From Arthrobacter gallicola (GTDB taxonomy: Bacteria; Actinomycetota; Actinomycetes; Actinomycetales; Micrococcaceae), in the NCBI RefSeq assembly GCF_014836775.1, contig NZ_JACSQD010000003.1:370131-434130 (forward strand): DNA of 64,000 nt, written 5' to 3'. The position numbers and the translations under genes are program-made. Within the stretch, counting starts at the first letter, position 1; each line of letters starts with the position of its first letter. A model generated the notes under the pieces. The model saw only the letters and a program-made list of their open reading frames with translations, had not been told where the DNA came from and made no database searches. Below are positions 18,666 through 27,880 of the stretch, one piece after another.

Positions 18666-19037
18666 TCAGCCGGCTGACACCGGAACATCGACGATTCCGG
18701 TGAAACGGCTGCCAACGCCTTCGTACTCGCTCCGAACGCAGCCCGCGGGAACCGGGGGAAGCTCCCGCACACTGTGGTCGAAACAGACCGTGTGGGTGAA
18801 CTCCGGCCACCACTTTTTTGGCCGTGCCGTCTCGCGGTAGCCGCAGACTGAGCACTCCAGGGAGACCCAGACCGGGCGCTTACCGGTCCGGTTGGCGCGC
18901 GACTGGACAAGCCACTGCGGCGGATTTGCTTCGAGTTCATCGAGCTCGGAACGTTCCAGCTTCGGCGGAATGCCGTGACGGGTGGCCATTTCGAGCGGAA
19001 TATCAAGGATCTGTGCGGCAAGGCGTCTGGTAATCAT
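18666..19037 (-). CDS. Conserved-looking hypothetical protein with Cys cluster, 123 aa
   Basis: No family recognised with certainty. The N-terminal third (MITRRLAAQILDIPLEMATRHGIP) resembles a small helical recognition segment; the middle has a CSVC pair followed later by CFDH and a final Cys, so a zinc ribbon is possible. Starts with ATG after an AAAGG ribosome site. It converges on the UDG-like gene. A 48-base inverted repeat lies 12 bases upstream of its start codon, so if any transcript comes through from the upstream gene, it would fold immediately ahead of the ribosome site. Confidence 0.62.
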   Translation of the reverse strand: MITRRLAAQILDIPLEMATRHGIPPKLERSELDELEANPPQWLVQSRANRTGKRPVWVSLECSVCGYRETARPKKWWPEFTHTVCFDHSVRELPPVPAGCVRSEYEGVGSRFTGIVDVPVSAG

Positions 19038-19048
19038 CGCCTTTAACG

Positions 19049-19096
19049 ATACGGCAGGGCACGACGGCGGGTTCCCGCCGCCGTGCCCTGCCGTAT
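19049..19096. repeat. 48-base near-perfect inverted repeat
   Basis: Two 23-base arms (19049-19071 and 19074-19096) pair with a single mismatch around a two-base loop. It sits between the stop of the DUF1269 gene and the start of the 123-aa gene, both on the minus strand. Most simply a terminator of the DUF1269 gene, although the following U run is weak. Confidence 0.85.
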
Positions 19097-19108
19097 TAAT
19101 CAGCCGGT

Positions 19109-19606
19109 TCAGTCCGCCTCGGCAAAGGCCTGCCGGAGATTCGCCTCCTGCTCCTTGGAGAGGTTGGTGGCGATCAGGGTCGCGTTCGGGAAGCCATCCT
19201 TGAAAGCATCAAGAACCCGGTCTTCAACAGCATCCGATGACAGCACAAAGAGTGCCGACGTTCCCGGCGTGACTTCCTGCCGGACCTGCTTGATGAAGTT
19301 ATCGTCAATGCCGACATCCACCATCGACGCCGACAGGGCACCCACAGCAGCACCAACGGCGGCCCCGATCAGCGGAATGAAGAAGATCAGCCCGAAGAGC
19401 AGCCCCCAGAAACCGCCGCCCAGTGCCCCTGTGCCAACCAGATTGTGCTCCTGGATGGTCCGGGGCTTCTTCTTGTCGCGGGGCCACGTGATGATCGCCT
19501 CGTCCTGCACATTGATCAGGTTCTGGGACTGGAGGCTGGCGAGGGTTTGCGTTGCCCGTTCTGCGGCATCCGCGTCGGGGAATTTCCATACGGTCAGTGT
19601 TGCCAT
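19109..19606 (-). CDS. DUF1269 family membrane-associated protein
   Basis: A 166-residue protein of the DUF1269 type: an N-terminal ferredoxin-like domain (MATLTVWKFPDADAAERA), a glycine-rich hydrophobic hairpin in the middle (GGGFWGLLFGLIFF, then GAAVGAAVGAL) and a C-terminal domain with NATLIATNLSKEQEANL. Relatives are found near stress-response genes; the molecular role is unknown. The start at 19606 is chosen because of a GGAG ribosome site eight bases upstream; longer starts lack one. Monocistronic, followed by a strong inverted repeat. Confidence 0.8.
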   Translation of the reverse strand: MATLTVWKFPDADAAERATQTLASLQSQNLINVQDEAIITWPRDKKKPRTIQEHNLVGTGALGGGFWGLLFGLIFFIPLIGAAVGAAVGALSASMVDVGIDDNFIKQVRQEVTPGTSALFVLSSDAVEDRVLDAFKDGFPNATLIATNLSKEQEANLRQAFAEAD

Positions 19607-19752
19607 GGCAGATACTCCAAACGGTTGTGATCCAGGCACCGCCTGCTGCGCCAGGGGCGCAACAGGCAGAGTAGACGTCACGTTAGCCAGCGCAATACAC
19701 CGAGATCAAGGAAAGCCGGGCCCCGGAGCCGGGTCAGCCTCAGATCAGTTTC

Positions 19753-20865
19753 CTACCGCCCGGAATCACCGTCGCCGGACAGGCTGGACCGGTAAAGCTC
19801 CAGCAGGCCGGCGGTGCCGCCCGTTTCCCTGGCCCGGCGCTGCCGTTCGGCGCCCGTGCCGTTCTCCCAGAGACCGGCGAGGCCTGCCTGAACCCATTCC
19901 GTGTCCTTCTCCGCTTCCAGCGCCGCTCCGGTGAACTCGAGCAGGGCACGGATCCGGTCCTTGGCCGGAACCAGCTCCGCGCTCACCGGGTCAACCAGTG
20001 TGCTGGTCAGGCCCTGACGGGCGGCCTGCCACATCGCGGCGTCGAGCAGCTCGGCTTCCGGGACGGGCCGGTGCACATCCCGCTCTGCTTCCTCCACGGC
20101 GGTGCTGACCAGCCCGCGGATCAAAGCCGCCAGGAGGACAGAATCACGGGCCTCGAGCTGGGCATCGCCGGCACGGACCTCCAACGTGGGGTAGGAATCC
20201 GAAAGCCGGGCCATCCAGGTCAGGACTCCGCGGTCAATGATCGCTCCGGTTGCCACCAGCTGTTTCACCCGGCGCTCGTAATCTGCCGCATCCTGGAAGA
20301 CCGGCGGGCAGCCCTGGACGGGCCAGCGGCGGTAGTGCACTACCCGCCAGCTGCCGAAACCGCTGTCCCGGCCCAGCCAGTAGGGCGAATTGGTGCTCAT
20401 GGCGACGATCACCGGCAGCCATTCCCGGATTCGGTTCAAAGCCTGGACCCCGGACTCCCGGTCCGGAATCGACACGTGCACGTGCAGGCCGTTGACGAAC
20501 TGGTCGCCGACTATGCCCGGTGCACTGTCCCGCAGGTCCCGGTACCGTTCCTTGTCCGTGAGCTCGGGGTAGTGGTCCTCGATAAACGGTGCGGACGCGG
20601 TTCCGGCGGCCACCACTGAAGCCTTTCTGGCTGCTGCCTCAAGCTGGGTGCGGAAATTGAGCAGGTATTCCTCCGCCTCCGTCAGCGTGGAAGAAACCGG
20701 GGTGGCGGTTTCAAGCTGGCAGCTGAGCAGCTCACGCTGGATTTCATCCTCGGTCACCCGCGGGGACTGGTGCAGGTATCCGGCTACCTCATCAGCCTTG
20801 TGCACCGGCAGCCCGGTGGACGGATCCAGCAGCAGGTACTCTTCCTCGATGCCCAGTGTCGCCAT
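19753..20865 (-). CDS. Carboxylate-amine ligase YbdK family (GCS2-like), copy 1
   Basis: Glutamate-cysteine ligase type 2 related enzyme, expected to join an amino acid carboxylate to an amine using ATP. The 370-residue protein begins TLGIEEEYLLLD (nucleotide and metal site), with NGLHVHVSIPD, NSPYWLGRDSGFGSWR and PTLEVRAGDAQLEARDS characteristic of YbdK. The ATG at 20865 follows GGAGG. It lies directly after a second copy on the same strand, with 122 bases between them. Members have weak GCS activity at best; since actinobacteria use mycothiol, the true substrate is open. Confidence 0.9.
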   Translation of the reverse strand: MATLGIEEEYLLLDPSTGLPVHKADEVAGYLHQSPRVTEDEIQRELLSCQLETATPVSSTLTEAEEYLLNFRTQLEAAARKASVVAAGTASAPFIEDHYPELTDKERYRDLRDSAPGIVGDQFVNGLHVHVSIPDRESGVQALNRIREWLPVIVAMSTNSPYWLGRDSGFGSWRVVHYRRWPVQGCPPVFQDAADYERRVKQLVATGAIIDRGVLTWMARLSDSYPTLEVRAGDAQLEARDSVLLAALIRGLVSTAVEEAERDVHRPVPEAELLDAAMWQAARQGLTSTLVDPVSAELVPAKDRIRALLEFTGAALEAEKDTEWVQAGLAGLWENGTGAERQRRARETGGTAGLLELYRSSLSGDGDSGR

Positions 20866-20987
20866 GCATCCCTCCAAGATCGTGTTACGGCCAGGGGCGC
20901 AGGTAGCGCTGAGCCTGTCTAAAAGCCTAGGTCCAAAATCCTTGCCGGCACCAAATAAGAAGTAACCTGAGGTTTTTCTCACGTCCG

Positions 20988-22067
20988 CTACGCGGCAGCG
21001 AGTGACCGGCGGAACAGGTCAGTGAGTCCGGACCAGCCGGCTTGTGCCACGGCGGCCCGCTGGCGGGCGGCTCCAGTGCCGGTCCGGTGCAGCCGCTCCA
21101 GTCCGTGGACAACATAGGGAAGATCGCCGGCGTCTTCCAGTGCGGGCCGGATGTAAGCCAGGAGGGTGTCCAGCTGGGCCTGGGCCGGGGAAGAGACACC
21201 GTCCAGTCCCATCAGGTGCGCGTCGAGGCCGTAGCGGGCGGCCTGCCACAGGGCGGCGTCGTGCATCTCCGGGTCGGTGGGAGAGGCTTCCGGTTCCCGC
21301 AGGACAGTTGTGACCAAGCCGCGCACCAGGGCCGCCAGCAGAACTGAATCCTGTGCCTCCAGCTGCGCGTCGCCCACCCGCACTTCCAGGGTGGGGTACT
21401 GCTGCGAAAGCCGGGCTGCCCAGCCAATGTGGCCGGCGTCCAGCACGACGTCGGTGGCGAGCAGGTGCTCGAGCCGCCGGTCATAGTCGGCGGCATCAGC
21501 AAAGTACGGCGGGCAGCCCTGGACAGACCAGCGCCGGTAATGAATAAGCCGCCAGCTGGAAAAACTCGAATCCCGTCCCCGCCAGAACGGAGAGTTGGCG
21601 GACAGCGCCGCGAGCGTTGCGAGCCAGGGGCGGATGCGGTTCAGGGCGGCTACCCTGTCTTCCCGGTCGGGAATTCCCACATGGATATGCGTTCCGTTGA
21701 GGTAGTGCTCGCCCGCTACGGCGCCTGTCACCTCTCCCATGAGCAGGTACCGCCCGGACTGGGTGATCTCCGCGGGCGGCTCCGGGATGAGGGGAGCTGC
21801 CCCCGTCAGCGCAACACCAACTCCGGAAGCAGAAGCCGCCTCGGCAATATGGGCACGGGACAGCAGGAGCGCGTCAGCCGCCTGCTCCAGGGACTCGCAG
21901 ACAATGGTGGACGTCTCCAGCTGTGAGGCGAGGAACTCTGCGCTCGCCGTCGTCACCAGCGCGGATGTTTCCGCCAGCTTCCCCGAAAGTTCAGCCGCGC
22001 GCGCGGCGGGCATACCGCTGAGTGGATCGATGAGCAGGAATTCCTCCTCAATGCCGAACGTCACCAT
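20988..22067 (-). CDS. Carboxylate-amine ligase YbdK family (GCS2-like), copy 2
   Basis: Paralogue of the preceding gene, 359 residues, with the same order of blocks (FGIEEEFLLIDP, NGTHIHVGIPD, NSPFWRGRDSSFSSWR, PTLEVRVGDAQLEAQDS). By eye more than half the residues agree with copy 1, most strongly in the catalytic core. It is upstream and may share a promoter with copy 1. Tandem copies suggest either different substrates or a heteromer; both remain inference. Ends in an Ala-rich tail. Confidence 0.9.
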   Translation of the reverse strand: MVTFGIEEEFLLIDPLSGMPAARAAELSGKLAETSALVTTASAEFLASQLETSTIVCESLEQAADALLLSRAHIAEAASASGVGVALTGAAPLIPEPPAEITQSGRYLLMGEVTGAVAGEHYLNGTHIHVGIPDREDRVAALNRIRPWLATLAALSANSPFWRGRDSSFSSWRLIHYRRWSVQGCPPYFADAADYDRRLEHLLATDVVLDAGHIGWAARLSQQYPTLEVRVGDAQLEAQDSVLLAALVRGLVTTVLREPEASPTDPEMHDAALWQAARYGLDAHLMGLDGVSSPAQAQLDTLLAYIRPALEDAGDLPYVVHGLERLHRTGTGAARQRAAVAQAGWSGLTDLFRRSLAAA

Positions 22068-22196
22068 GCATTTCCCCTGTTCGCTGCGCTGGCGGAGGAC
22101 CTAACCGGTTGGATTAGTTTAGGTCAGTGCCCGGTGCTGAAGGCAGGGGAAAGGAAGAAGTGCAAGTCTGCTCTGCCCAAGGTTGCCCCCGCCGCG

Positions 22197-22571
22197 CTAT
22201 CCGGCGGCAGCCAGGTGGCCCAGCGCGACCGCGCACACGGACAGCACCAGATTCAGGGCGACGTTGGCGACGGCGAGCCGGCGGCTGCCCTCCGCCCACA
22301 GGAGCACGGTGGCGGTACTCCAGGAACTGAAGGTCGTCAGGCCTCCGGCCAGTCCGGCGGCCGCCGTGTCATAGACGGCACCGTCAATGCTCCCGCGCTG
22401 CAGCAGCCCGAACACCATACCAATCAGGAAGGACCCGGCGACGTTGACGATCAGCGTGGCCAGGGGCAGGCGCGGACGCCCCGCCCGCTGTGATCCCGTG
22501 AACGCGGTGTCCAGGGCGAACCGGAGCAGGGCCCCGGCCATCCCGCCCAGCGCAACGAACAGTGCCGTCAC
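22197..22571 (-). CDS. crcB: Fluoride channel CrcB/Fluc, subunit 2
   Basis: Small four-helix membrane protein of 124 residues that exports fluoride as a dimer. The GTG at 22571 overlaps the stop of the upstream crcB by four bases. The family signature GGLTTFSSWS (about 77-86) and GGMAGALLRF near the N-terminus are present. Two different crcB genes side by side, as here, usually make a heterodimer with antiparallel topology. Last gene of a three-gene overlapping set beginning with the methyltransferase. Confidence 0.93.
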   Translation of the reverse strand: MTALFVALGGMAGALLRFALDTAFTGSQRAGRPRLPLATLIVNVAGSFLIGMVFGLLQRGSIDGAVYDTAAAGLAGGLTTFSSWSTATVLLWAEGSRRLAVANVALNLVLSVCAVALGHLAAAG

Positions 22572-23002
22572 TGAGGTGCTCCGCGGCGGCGGGCCAGGCG
22601 GCGGCCTGCTGCCAGCCCGGCACCGGCCGCAGCCAGCCCGGCGGCTGCGCTCAGGCCCGCATACAGCAGCCAGGTGCCATGCCTGCCGGAGGCGAGCAGG
22701 GTTTCGACGCTGAGTGCCAGTGCCGAGAAGGTGCTGAAGGACCCGAGCAGGCCCGGGCCCAGCCCGGCCCGGAGCCAGAAGGGGACTGCGGGATGGAAAA
22801 GCCACCAGGAGGTCAGGAAGCCCAGCGCGGCACTGGCCGCAACGTTGATGGTGAACGTCATGGTATCGAAGGTGCCGGGAAGAGGCGGATACAGCTGGGT
22901 CAGCAGATACCGTGCCTCGGACCCGGCCAGGCCGCCCACGGCCACAGCTGTCCAGACCCGCCACCCGGGCAGGGCATTTTCACGGGTCCTGCCTCCCGTC
23001 AT
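22568..23002 (-). CDS. crcB: Fluoride channel CrcB/Fluc, subunit 1
   Basis: Second CrcB subunit, 144 residues with four hydrophobic segments. VGGLAGSEARYLL and GSFSTFSALALS are the counterparts of the family's GGxxGAxxR and G-TTFSTF motifs; here the Thr-Thr is Ser-Thr. A basic C-terminus (RRLARRRGAPQ) sets topology. Its ATG overlaps the stop of the upstream methyltransferase (ATGA), and its stop overlaps the start of the other crcB (GTGA), giving a tightly coupled cassette. No fluoride riboswitch is visible ahead of it. Confidence 0.92.
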   Translation of the reverse strand: MTGGRTRENALPGWRVWTAVAVGGLAGSEARYLLTQLYPPLPGTFDTMTFTINVAASAALGFLTSWWLFHPAVPFWLRAGLGPGLLGSFSTFSALALSVETLLASGRHGTWLLYAGLSAAAGLAAAGAGLAAGRRLARRRGAPQ

Positions 23003-23781
23003 TCCCGGACAGCCCGCCACGTGAGTGTGAGGTAAGGCAGGTTCAGCACGTCCGAGGCGGTATGTCCCAGGTGCTCGTGCAGATACCAGGTGAGATTTGC
23101 CAGGACCTTTTCCCGTGTGGTCTCTGAGGCGGAGAGCCAATAGGCCCTGGATTTGGCCAGCTCTGTGAGGTCCGCCGGTGTCATCGGCTGCGTCCAGGCG
23201 CTGGTGTGGGAATCCTCCAGCCGGAACGGCGGCCCGAGCTCCGGCCGGAAGCCCGGCCGCAGGACGTCTCCGGCATGGATGATGCGGGCGAAACGGTGTA
23301 CCCACGGAACGCTGACGTCCAGCTGGTTCCAGATCAGGCCGACCATGCCGCCGGGTTTGAGGATCCGGTCGAACTCACGTGCGGAGGCCAGCGGATCGCA
23401 CCAGTGCCAGGCCTGGGCGACGGTCACGGCGTCGTAAGACGCCGGTGCCAGGCCTGTCTGTTCAGCTGTCCCGGACGTGACGGGCACCGCCGGCAGCGTG
23501 CGGCTCAGCTGGTCCAGCATGTCCTGGGACGGGTCCACGGCATGAACCGCAAAACCGGCAGCGGCCAGGGCCCGGGTGTACTTTCCCGTACCGGCGCCAA
23601 TATCCGCCACGGTCACCGACGACGGTGTACGGGCAGCCAGACCGGGAGTCTCAAAAAGCCAGCGGACGGCGTCGTCGGGGTATCCCGGGCGCACCCGGTC
23701 ATAATGTTCTCCGCCGCTGCGGTAACTCTGCCCCAGCTGCTGCCGGCGCAGTCCGGGAAGCCTGGGTCCGCTGAACGCCAC
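22999..23781 (-). CDS. Class I SAM-dependent methyltransferase
   Basis: A 260-residue methyltransferase with the glycine-rich SAM motif VADIGAGTGKYTRALAAAG (about 58-76), acidic residue in VHAVDPSQDML, and post-motif AQAWHWCDP. The FDRILKPGGMVGLIWN block matches the UbiE/MenG-like methyltransferase_11 group, and the N-terminal GGEHYDRVRPGYPDDAV is a common substrate-side signature of this subfamily in actinobacteria. Substrate unknown. First gene of a cassette with two crcB genes, overlapping by four bases, which may be chance since fluoride export and methylation have no known link. Confidence 0.88.
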   Translation of the reverse strand: MAFSGPRLPGLRRQQLGQSYRSGGEHYDRVRPGYPDDAVRWLFETPGLAARTPSSVTVADIGAGTGKYTRALAAAGFAVHAVDPSQDMLDQLSRTLPAVPVTSGTAEQTGLAPASYDAVTVAQAWHWCDPLASAREFDRILKPGGMVGLIWNQLDVSVPWVHRFARIIHAGDVLRPGFRPELGPPFRLEDSHTSAWTQPMTPADLTELAKSRAYWLSASETTREKVLANLTWYLHEHLGHTASDVLNLPYLTLTWRAVRE

Positions 23782-23795
23782 TTGTATCCGGGAAC

Positions 23796-24605
23796 CTAAA
23801 ACAGGTCGTCGAGGCCGGGGGTCAGCCGCTGCAGTACTTCATTGTGCAGCACGCCGTTTGTCGCGAGCGCGTTGCCGCCAAACGGACCGTCTTCACCGTC
23901 CAGGGAAGAGAAGCGTCCACCGGCTTCGGTGATGATGGGGACCAGGGCTGCCATGTCATACAGGTTGAGCTCCGGTTCGCAGGCAATGTCCACGGCTCCC
24001 TCGGCCACCATGCAGTAGGACCAGAAATCGCCATAGGCCCGGGTGCGCCAGACAGACTCGGTGAGCCCAAGGAATTCCTCGAGATTCCCGCGCTGCTTCC
24101 AGCCGGACAGGCTCGAATAGGAGAGGGACGCGTCCTCCAGCCGGGAGACATCCGAGACCCGCAGCCGGGTGGCGGCTGCCAGCGAACGGCCCATGTAGGC
24201 CCCGGTTCCGGTGGCAGCCCACCAGCGCTTGCCCAGGGCGGGTGCGCTGACGACGCCGACGACGGGAACGCCGTCGTCAACCAGCGCGATCAGGGTGGCC
24301 CACACCGGGACACCTCGGACGAAGTTCTTGGTGCCGTCGATCGGGTCGATGATCCAGCGCCGCGGACCGGAACCGGTGGAGCCGAACTCCTCGCCGAGAA
24401 CGGCGTCGCGCGGGCGGGCCCGGGAGAGCTGCCCGCGGATGGCTTCCTCGGCGGCCTTGTCGGCGTCGGTGACCGGGGTCAGGTCCGGCTTGGTCTCGAC
24501 CCGCAGGTCCTGCGCCTTAAACCTGGACATGGTCTGGTCGTCCACGGAGTCGGCCATCACATGGGCGAGACGCAGATCATCGTTGTAGTTCTGAGCGAAC
24601 GGCAT
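23796..24605 (-). CDS. hisN: Histidinol-phosphatase, inositol-monophosphatase fold
   Basis: Dephosphorylates histidinol phosphate in histidine biosynthesis; actinobacteria use this IMPase-type enzyme rather than HisB. 269 residues with the metal-binding boxes LGEEFG and [15 protein letters not shown] and a late acidic site ([15 protein letters not shown]). The general IMPase fold is certain; hisN rather than another IMPase is preferred because of the close similarity of the N-terminal pattern ([28 protein letters not shown]) to actinobacterial HisN and because it follows rsgA and aroA as in related genomes. Confidence 0.88.
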   Translation of the reverse strand: MPFAQNYNDDLRLAHVMADSVDDQTMSRFKAQDLRVETKPDLTPVTDADKAAEEAIRGQLSRARPRDAVLGEEFGSTGSGPRRWIIDPIDGTKNFVRGVPVWATLIALVDDGVPVVGVVSAPALGKRWWAATGTGAYMGRSLAAATRLRVSDVSRLEDASLSYSSLSGWKQRGNLEEFLGLTESVWRTRAYGDFWSYCMVAEGAVDIACEPELNLYDMAALVPIITEAGGRFSSLDGEDGPFGGNALATNGVLHNEVLQRLTPGLDDLF

Positions 24606-24695
24606 ACCTCAACTTATCGCTAATCCGCAGGCAGTGCCCACGTTTACGCAGGTGCGCCGCGTGCACCAGCGGTATCAGTGGACAAGTCCCCGTCC

Positions 24696-25811
24696 TTACT
24701 GGCTGCCGAGCTCCTTGGCATGGGCCCGGTTCTCCGTGCGCATGCCGGAACCGAGCAGCCGGCGCAGGGACGCCAGGCGGGCGGGTCCGGCGGCGCCGGC
24801 CTGGCCTGACTCCACCCAGGCGTCCAGCCCGCAGTTCACTGCGTCGGCGTCGTGCCGGCATCCGCGTTCGCAGGCTTCGGTGCCGGGCTCCAGATCGGGG
24901 AAGGCGCTGAGGATCCGGTCCGGATCCACATGCGCCAGACCGAAGGAACGGATGCCGGGAGTGTCGATGATCCAGCTGCCGGCCGGGGCATCGTTGACCT
25001 TCAGCGCCAGGGCCGAGGAGGAGGTGTGCCGGCCGCGTCCGGTGACTGCATTAACGCCGCCGGTTGCACGGCGGGATCCGGTCAGGGCGTTCACCAGGGT
25101 GGACTTGCCGACGCCGGAGTGGCCTACCAGGACGCTGACCCGGCCCAGCAGATGTTCATGGAGTGCGGAGACGGCGTTGCCGGCGAGCCGGGCGGACAGC
25201 CCATCGTCGGATTCCGAGTCGACGCCGGAGTCCTCTTCCTGCGCGGTCCGGCTGATGATGACTTCGAGATCCAGATGCTCATAGTTGGCCAGCAGCTCTG
25301 CGGGATCCTTGAGGTCCGCCTTGGTGACGCACAGCAGCGGGGAAATCCCGGCGTCGTACGCTGCAACCAGGGCCCGGTCGATGAACCCGGTGCGCGGTTC
25401 CGGGTTGGCGGCCGCCACCACGATCACCAGCTGGTCCGCGTTGGCTACCACCACCCGTTCCACCGGATCGGTGTCATCGGCGGAACGCCGCAGGAGGGTG
25501 GCGCGCTCATTGACCCGGACCAGGCGGGCCAGGGTGTCCGGGGCGCCGCTGACGTCGCCGACAAGTCCCACCAGATCGCCGGCGACAACGGGGGTGCGGC
25601 GCAGTTCCCGGGCCCGGGCTGCGGTGACGATGCGCTCGTTGGGCGTATCTTCATCCACGATCGCCGTGTACCTGCCCCGGTCCACGGTGATGATCCGGCC
25701 GGTCACGGCGTCGTCATGGGCGGGCCGGTCCTTGGTGCGGGGACGCGACCCCTTTTTGTTGGGGCGGACCCGTACATCGGATTCGTCCCAGCCTCCGGTG
25801 CCTCGTGCCAC
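24696..25811 (-). CDS. rsgA: Ribosome small subunit-dependent GTPase A
   Basis: GTPase that checks late assembly of the 30S subunit. The circularly permuted G motifs appear in order: G4 TKAD, G1 GHSGVGKST, G3 DTPG, preceded by an OB-fold (ITVDRGRYTAIVDED, GDLVGLVGDV), with a C-terminal zinc knuckle (CERGCRHDADAVNC). The GTG at 25811 lies two bases after the aroA stop, so the pair is probably co-translated; earlier starts would run into aroA. 371 residues. An acidic insertion (QEEDSGVDSESDDGL) between G4 and G1 is unusual. Confidence 0.95.
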   Translation of the reverse strand: MARGTGGWDESDVRVRPNKKGSRPRTKDRPAHDDAVTGRIITVDRGRYTAIVDEDTPNERIVTAARARELRRTPVVAGDLVGLVGDVSGAPDTLARLVRVNERATLLRRSADDTDPVERVVVANADQLVIVVAAANPEPRTGFIDRALVAAYDAGISPLLCVTKADLKDPAELLANYEHLDLEVIISRTAQEEDSGVDSESDDGLSARLAGNAVSALHEHLLGRVSVLVGHSGVGKSTLVNALTGSRRATGGVNAVTGRGRHTSSSALALKVNDAPAGSWIIDTPGIRSFGLAHVDPDRILSAFPDLEPGTEACERGCRHDADAVNCGLDAWVESGQAGAAGPARLASLRRLLGSGMRTENRAHAKELGSQ

Positions 25812-25813
25812 CG

Positions 25814-27154
25814 TTAGCCTTCCTGCGCTGCGCCGGCGGGCTGGGATGCGGCCAGGTCCGTCCACATCCTGGCGAAGTCCGGCATGGTCTTGGAGGTGGC
25901 GCCAATGTCCTCGATCACTACGCCGGGGACAGCCAGTCCGATGATCGCTCCGGCCGTGGCCATCCGGTGGTCGGCATAGGTGCCGAACGTGCCACCGTGC
26001 AGCGGAGCAGGTTCGATCCGCAGGCCGTCTTCCGTTTCGGTGACGGAACCACCGAGCCGGTTGATCTCCGTGCTGAGCGCAGCCAGCCGGTCCGTCTCAT
26101 GTCCGCGCAGGTGGGCGATGCCGGTCAAGACCGACGGCGAATCCGCCAGGGCGCACAGCGCCGCGACAGTGGGCGCCAGTTCGCTTGTGTCCGCGAAGAC
26201 TCCGCCGCGGATCCGTCCCCGGCCGGTAATAGTCAGGACGCCGTCTGCCAGCTCAGCATCGGCTCCCATCTGCGGCAGAATCTCCCGCCATTTGTCGCCC
26301 ACCTGGGTGGTCGCTGCCGGCCAGCCCGGTATCCGCACCGTGCCGGCGGTGGCCAGGGCCGCAGCCAGGAAGGGGCCGGCATTGGAAAGGTCGGGCTCAA
26401 TCTCGACGTCGAAGGCCCGGATGGTGCCGGGGGAGACCTTCCACTCGTTCGGCACGGAATCATCAACCTCAACACCGGTTTCCCGAAGGACCTGGACAGT
26501 CATGGCAATGTGGTCAAGGCTGGGCACGGACTCGCCGCGGTGCACCAGGTGCAGTCCGTCCACGAAGCGGGCAGCGGTGAGCAGCAGTGCTGAGACAAAC
26601 TGGCTGGAGGCACCTGCGTCAATCTCCAGGCGGCCTCCCTGGACTTCCCCGGTTCCCGTGACCCGGAACGGGAGCGCCCCGCGGCCGCCGTCGTCAACGG
26701 TGATGCCCAGCCCGCGCAGCGCCTCAATGGTCGCGCCCATGGGGCGCTGCCGGGCATGGGGATCGCCGTCGAAGGACGTGCTGCCGTTCGCCAGCGCTGC
26801 GACCGGCGGGACAAAGCGCATCACCGTCCCGGCCAGACCGCAGTCGACGTCCGCATCTCCGGCCGCACCGGCGGCAAGAGGCTCCACCAGCAGGTCCGGC
26901 CCGAAGGGCCCGGACCCCGGAACCTCGGTGATCTCCGCGCCAAGGGAGCGCAGCGCAGCGATCATCAACGCGGAGTCCCGCGAGTGCAGCGGTGCCCGGA
27001 GCCTGGAGGGCCCGGCTGCCAGTGCGGCGAGTACCAGGTACCTGTTCGTGAGTGATTTGGAGCCGGGAACCTGGACGGTTGCGTTAACGGGCCGGGCCGG
27101 TGTCGGAGCCGGCCAGCCGCCGGTGACGGACTGGAGTGCGGAGGGTGAAGTCAT
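25814..27154 (-). CDS. aroA: 3-phosphoshikimate 1-carboxyvinyltransferase (EPSP synthase)
   Basis: Sixth step of the shikimate pathway: transfers enolpyruvate from PEP to shikimate 3-phosphate. 446 residues in the two-domain inverse-barrel pattern. [19 protein letters not shown] is the PEP/phosphate loop (class I usually has Asn-Ala-Gly or Thr here), GSTSFDGD and ARQRPMG the central loops, and [12 protein letters not shown] the C-terminal signature. Transcribed with rsgA downstream; doxX lies upstream, with its stop five bases past the aroA start, so all could form one operon facing away from sigH. Confidence 0.97.
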   Translation of the reverse strand: MTSPSALQSVTGGWPAPTPARPVNATVQVPGSKSLTNRYLVLAALAAGPSRLRAPLHSRDSALMIAALRSLGAEITEVPGSGPFGPDLLVEPLAAGAAGDADVDCGLAGTVMRFVPPVAALANGSTSFDGDPHARQRPMGATIEALRGLGITVDDGGRGALPFRVTGTGEVQGGRLEIDAGASSQFVSALLLTAARFVDGLHLVHRGESVPSLDHIAMTVQVLRETGVEVDDSVPNEWKVSPGTIRAFDVEIEPDLSNAGPFLAAALATAGTVRIPGWPAATTQVGDKWREILPQMGADAELADGVLTITGRGRIRGGVFADTSELAPTVAALCALADSPSVLTGIAHLRGHETDRLAALSTEINRLGGSVTETEDGLRIEPAPLHGGTFGTYADHRMATAGAIIGLAVPGVVIEDIGATSKTMPDFARMWTDLAASQPAGAAQEG

Positions 27155-27159
27155 GGTGC

Positions 27160-27741
27160 CTAGGAACCTACGATGTCAGTCGCTGCGCTGCGAACGGTGC
27201 GATCCGCCTTGGCCAGCTGCTTTTTGGTCTGTTTGGTGATTTTCCGGGAACGGCGGCCGGCATCCTTGCCCAGTGCGCGCACATTCCGTCCGGTATCGGA
27301 GACCAGGTGCTCGGCGCGCCAGGCCAGTCCGGGACGCCCGTTGGTGTCCACCGCGGCCAGCAGGACCCCACCGATCAGGGAGAGGTTCTTGAGCAGCTGC
27401 GTGCGCCGGATCTTCCGGCCTTCCTGTGTGGTGGCGTCAGCGTTGCGGTACTCCACCAGGGTGTTCACCCCTGCCGTGCCGGCCAGGACCAGGCCGGCAA
27501 GCCGGGAGAACTTGCCCAGCCCAAGCATCGCAGCGGCGCCCAGCTGCGTTGCGCCCAGGACACGTGCCACGGCCACGGGATTGTCTGCGAGCCCCGCTGC
27601 GGACGGCGCCACGGTGCCGAGGCGGCTGAGCGTGGGGGAGAGCTGCTGTGCGGTCTGCTCTGCGTTCCGGAGCCTCTCCACTCCGGCCGCGACAAAACCG
27701 GCGGCGAGGAGCGGGCGGGCTAGGGTTCGGACAATCGTCAT
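27160..27741 (-). CDS. DoxX family membrane protein
   Basis: A 193-residue membrane protein with about four helices: [22 protein letters not shown] at the start, [24 protein letters not shown] in the middle and [18 protein letters not shown], a DoxX pattern. The C-terminal 50 residues are strongly basic and cytosolic ([17 protein letters not shown]). DoxX proteins are linked in actinobacteria to membrane-localised thiol/oxidative stress complexes, which fits its position divergent from the disulfide-stress sigma factor gene. ATG follows AGGAGG. Molecular role not established. Confidence 0.83.
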   Translation of the reverse strand: MTIVRTLARPLLAAGFVAAGVERLRNAEQTAQQLSPTLSRLGTVAPSAAGLADNPVAVARVLGATQLGAAAMLGLGKFSRLAGLVLAGTAGVNTLVEYRNADATTQEGRKIRRTQLLKNLSLIGGVLLAAVDTNGRPGLAWRAEHLVSDTGRNVRALGKDAGRRSRKITKQTKKQLAKADRTVRSAATDIVGS

Positions 27742-27880
27742 GCGTTCCTCCTGGAATACGCCGGATGCCGGCGTGAAGTACTGGGATGATACGGCTGCGC
27801 CAGGCGCGCCGTAAGCAAACGGATATCCCCTAGTCTGGCACCTTTGGCACCCTTATACACTGTCCGCCGCCGCGGGGGTA

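Noticed and set aside
22068-23002. Fluoride riboswitch for crcB.
   Set aside because: The crcB genes are inside an overlapping operon behind the methyltransferase; no aptamer pattern is visible ahead of the genes.
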